64,000 nt of DNA, taken from positions 124,001 to 188,000 of the forward strand of contig CP126123.1 in assembly GCA_030123605.1 (NCBI GenBank), given 5' to 3'. Of this stretch, positions 61,763 through 64,000 are shown piece after piece. This stretch comes from Nitrospira sp. (GTDB lineage: Bacteria > Nitrospirota > Nitrospiria > Nitrospirales > Nitrospiraceae). The first letter of the stretch is position 1. Each line of letters starts with the position of its first letter. The notes below the pieces were generated by a model, which made no database searches, was not told the origin of the DNA, and worked only from the letters and a program-made list of their open reading frames with translations. The position numbers and the translations under genes were made by a program.

Positions 61763-62956
61763 ATGCGCCGGGTATTGTTTGTCGATGATGCGACGGAGGT
61801 CTTGCAGCATCTGCGTCGGACCTTGGCCCCCATGGAATCCGAGTGGGAGATGCAATTCTTTGCCTCCGCCAGACAGGCCCTGGCGGCGATCAGGGAAAAA
61901 CCCTGTGACGTGGTGGTGTCGGACATGACCATGCCGGAGATGGACGGCGCCGCATTGCTGGGAGAGGTGCGCAAGGTCTGCCCACAGACCATCCGCATCG
62001 TGCTTTCCGGAGACCAGAGTCCCTACAACCACGTGCGGTCTGCCGCGGTGGCTCACAGGTTCCTGCGAAAGCCGTTCGACGGGGCGACGCTGAAATCGAC
62101 CATCGAGCGCGCCGAGGCGTTGCGGGTCCTGTTGGATCAACCGTCGCTCCGGCAACTGGTCGGCGAAATCAAGACCCTTCCGAGTCTGCCGTCGATCTAC
62201 CAAGAGTTGATGCGGGAAATGCAGTCTCCGCAGGCCTCATTGAAGAAGGTCGCGCGCATCGTGGCCAAGGACCTCGGGATGGTCACGAAGATTCTTCAGT
62301 TGGTGAATTCCGCCTTCTTCGGTCTGCGCACGCGGGTGGCCGATCCGGAACAGGCCGTCGCGTTGCTCGGGGTTGATGCGATCAAGTCGCTGGTGCTTTC
62401 TGCCCAGGTCTTCGCACAGTTCGATCGGACCACGGTGCCGTCTTTTTCACTGGATGAGCTGTGGCGGCACGCGATGCTCGCCGGCACCTGTTCGCGTCAC
62501 ATTGCGAAGGAGGAGGGCGTGATCCAGCCGGTCATGGATGAGGCCTTCACCGCCGCGCTCTTGCATGACGTCGGCCTGTTGCTGTTGGCGGCCAACCGGC
62601 CCGAGGACTATGCGCGAGTGCTGGACAGGATACGGGCCACGGGAGTTGCGGATTGGCAGGCTGAGCGGGAGGTGTTCGGTGCCGACCATGCGCAGGTCGG
62701 AGCCTACTTGCTCGGGCTCTGGGGGCTGGGCGACGGCATCGTGGAGGCCGTGGCCTTTCACCATCAGCCTGCCGAGTACGCCGCATCAGGGTTTTGCGCC
62801 GTCACCGCCGTCCATGTAGGAAATGCCCTGGCTGAAACGCAGGCGCATTGGGGCAGCGGAACGGTGGAAATATTCGGGCTCGACGAGGCCTATGTCGAGC
62901 GAGAACACCTTTCCTCGCGCCTCACGCGTTGGCGCGAACTCTGTGCCGCAGCCTGA
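61763..62956 (+). CDS. Response regulator with HDOD output domain
   Basis: 397 residues from ATG 61763. The receiver domain has Asp8 and Asp9 (LFVDDATEV), phosphoacceptor Asp54 in VVSDMTMPEMDG, Ser82 and Lys103 (FLRKPF). Residues about 130-330 are an HDOD domain (LPSLPSIYQELMREMQSP; LVNSAFFGLRTRVADPEQAV), related to HD phosphodiesterases but normally without their metal site. FTAALLHDVGLLLL retains His-Asp. It probably relays a signal affecting motility, biofilm or secretion. No histidine kinase is next to it. Confidence 0.9.
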   Translation: MRRVLFVDDATEVLQHLRRTLAPMESEWEMQFFASARQALAAIREKPCDVVVSDMTMPEMDGAALLGEVRKVCPQTIRIVLSGDQSPYNHVRSAAVAHRFLRKPFDGATLKSTIERAEALRVLLDQPSLRQLVGEIKTLPSLPSIYQELMREMQSPQASLKKVARIVAKDLGMVTKILQLVNSAFFGLRTRVADPEQAVALLGVDAIKSLVLSAQVFAQFDRTTVPSFSLDELWRHAMLAGTCSRHIAKEEGVIQPVMDEAFTAALLHDVGLLLLAANRPEDYARVLDRIRATGVADWQAEREVFGADHAQVGAYLLGLWGLGDGIVEAVAFHHQPAEYAASGFCAVTAVHVGNALAETQAHWGSGTVEIFGLDEAYVEREHLSSRLTRWRELCAAA

Positions 62957-63036
62957 TCCTTCCGCACCTGCTTGACCTCGATCTCCTGCCACGGTACAAC
63001 CTTAGCTTCGTCACTCCCCTCTACGGTGAAGCGTTG

Positions 63037-64000
63037 ATGATACGTATCTCGATACGGAGATCGGCCGTCGTTTCTTCGGCTGTCGGTTTGCTGACGTGCT
63101 GGATGCTGTTGGCCGATCCTGTGTGGAGCCTGGCCGGTACGATTGTCGTCGATCTTGGTGTTGAACAGGGGACCATGAACCATCGCGCCAACGGTTATCT
63201 GGTCAGTATCACGCCGACCCAGCCGTCGATGGATCTGATCCTCCCGTTGAAGCCGACCGGTTTTCGAGGGAGTGCCGGCTCTATCTTCAAGAACTATGAG
63301 CGGCTGAAGCAGGCGGGAGTAACAGAATTCCAGCTCACCCTCGGATATGCCTTCGATGACCTCTCCCAGCAGATTTTCGACATCAATCGGATCGGGCTCG
63401 ACGGCAACTTTTCGCCGTGGCTGGCCCTTGTGGATCGCGTCATCGATCAGGTGATGGAGCGACGACTCTCCGTCCTGTGGGACATCTACAATGAGCCGGA
63501 TCTCGCGACGCTTCAGATCGGCGACAACGACCGTTTGAAGGAGGGGTGGCGACTGGCCTATCGCCGCATCAAGCAGCGGATGCCTGGCGCCGTGATCGTC
63601 GGGCCAAGCATCAGTCGATATCGATTGCTCAAACCGTTTTTGGAGTGGAGTCGGGAGCAGGAGGTGTTTCCGGATGTCGTGGCCTATCACGAAACCGGAG
63701 ATCCATCGGGGGTACGTGCCATTGTCGATGATCTGCGCGCTTACCTCAAGACGCAGGGCCTGGAGCGTCCGATTTCGGTCAATGAAATTTTGGGACAGGA
63801 GTCTTGGTCCAATGCCGGCTATACGGCCGGAATGATCGCAGCCTACGAGCGAGCGAACATTCAGAGTGCGATGCATACCTGCTGGCCAGATCCTCAAGAC
63901 ACCAGCCGCGACGGCGTGGAGAATACCTGCGACAACCCCACGCTGGACGGGCTGCTGTACGTCGATCGAGCGGCGAAACGGCCTGGGTGGCATATCTATA
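63037..64000 (+). CDS. Secreted GH39-like glycoside hydrolase (partial, runs off the window)
   Basis: 321 residues visible. A basic N-terminus and hydrophobic helix end at WSLAG, a signal peptide cut near residue 34. The rest looks like a TIM barrel: LQLTLGYAFDD-like early strands, the acid/base Glu153 in WDIYNEPDLATL, and a probable nucleophile Glu250 in ISVNEIL. This clan A pattern recalls GH39 enzymes, including PslG, which trims exopolysaccharide in Pseudomonas. The neighbours suggest a role on the organism's own glycan, or a substrate of the secretion system. The start is chosen from the signal peptide; 80 bp separate it from the HDOD gene. Confidence 0.75.
   Translation, partial: MIRISIRRSAVVSSAVGLLTCWMLLADPVWSLAGTIVVDLGVEQGTMNHRANGYLVSITPTQPSMDLILPLKPTGFRGSAGSIFKNYERLKQAGVTEFQLTLGYAFDDLSQQIFDINRIGLDGNFSPWLALVDRVIDQVMERRLSVLWDIYNEPDLATLQIGDNDRLKEGWRLAYRRIKQRMPGAVIVGPSISRYRLLKPFLEWSREQEVFPDVVAYHETGDPSGVRAIVDDLRAYLKTQGLERPISVNEILGQESWSNAGYTAGMIAAYERANIQSAMHTCWPDPQDTSRDGVENTCDNPTLDGLLYVDRAAKRPGWHIY

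Noticed and set aside
62890-63993. 367-residue open frame on the - strand at the window end
   Set aside because: The + strand encodes a signal peptide and a NEP-motif TIM barrel, so the - frame is its shadow.
1-64000. CRISPR arrays or other regular direct repeats
   Set aside because: None seen on reading; only isolated inverted repeats and the short GSVPG coding repeat.

Overview
The window reads as a chromosomal surface-polysaccharide island next to a secretion or pilus-type locus of a moderately GC-rich Gram-negative bacterium. The gene set points to Nitrospirota, probably Nitrospira: ABC-type O-antigen export, an SxtJ/DUF5989 pair, a FemAB protein of the XrtA-associated type, and a secretin ending in a cohesin-like domain. 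The genus is an inference from content; no rRNA or other marker gene is present.

Left edge (1-1125): mobile-element debris. The 3' end of a group II intron, with a textbook 34-nt domain V, lies directly before the C-terminal half of an IS3-family OrfB. It is followed by an oppositely oriented IS3 OrfA remnant with its own probable terminal repeat. The layout suggests nested insertions.

Polysaccharide locus (1312-43962): about 34 genes, all on the + strand and many with overlapping stop and start codons. It holds an ABC exporter (wzm/wzt); nucleotide-sugar enzymes (rfbF, several SDR epimerases, an RmlC-like epimerase, a uxs-type decarboxylase, wecB); sugar-modifying enzymes (C-methyltransferase, Fe/2-oxoglutarate oxygenase, FAD oxidoreductase, carbamoyltransferase, asparagine-synthase-type amidotransferase, DegT aminotransferase, FkbM methyltransferase, FemAB transferase, NodB deacetylase, ATP-grasp ligase); about ten glycosyltransferases of GT4, GT2 and DUF5672 type; an SGNH hydrolase; an O-antigen ligase-like membrane protein; and a Wzb-like phosphatase. 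Export and chain ligation are therefore encoded together with a large set of building and decorating enzymes. No CDP-glucose 4,6-dehydratase, flippase or tyrosine autokinase is visible. Base composition drops inside wzt, at the start of its sugar-recognition domain, and rises again near 45.4 kb.

Middle (44002-46751): a lone - strand gene for a secreted jelly-roll-like protein, a stretch of about 560 bp without a convincing gene, and tviB (UDP-HexNAc 6-dehydrogenase).

Right part (47070-61611): a type II secretion/type IV pilus-like operon. It contains a lipoprotein secretin with TPR and cohesin-like domains, four (pseudo)pilins, a LysM lipoprotein, GspF, GspE, PilM-, PilN- and PilO-like proteins and a GspC/PilP-like protein. 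proA and a 594-residue protein of unknown function are embedded in it. A response regulator-HDOD protein follows, then a secreted GH39-like glycoside hydrolase cut by the window end.

No rRNA, tRNA or CRISPR array was seen.
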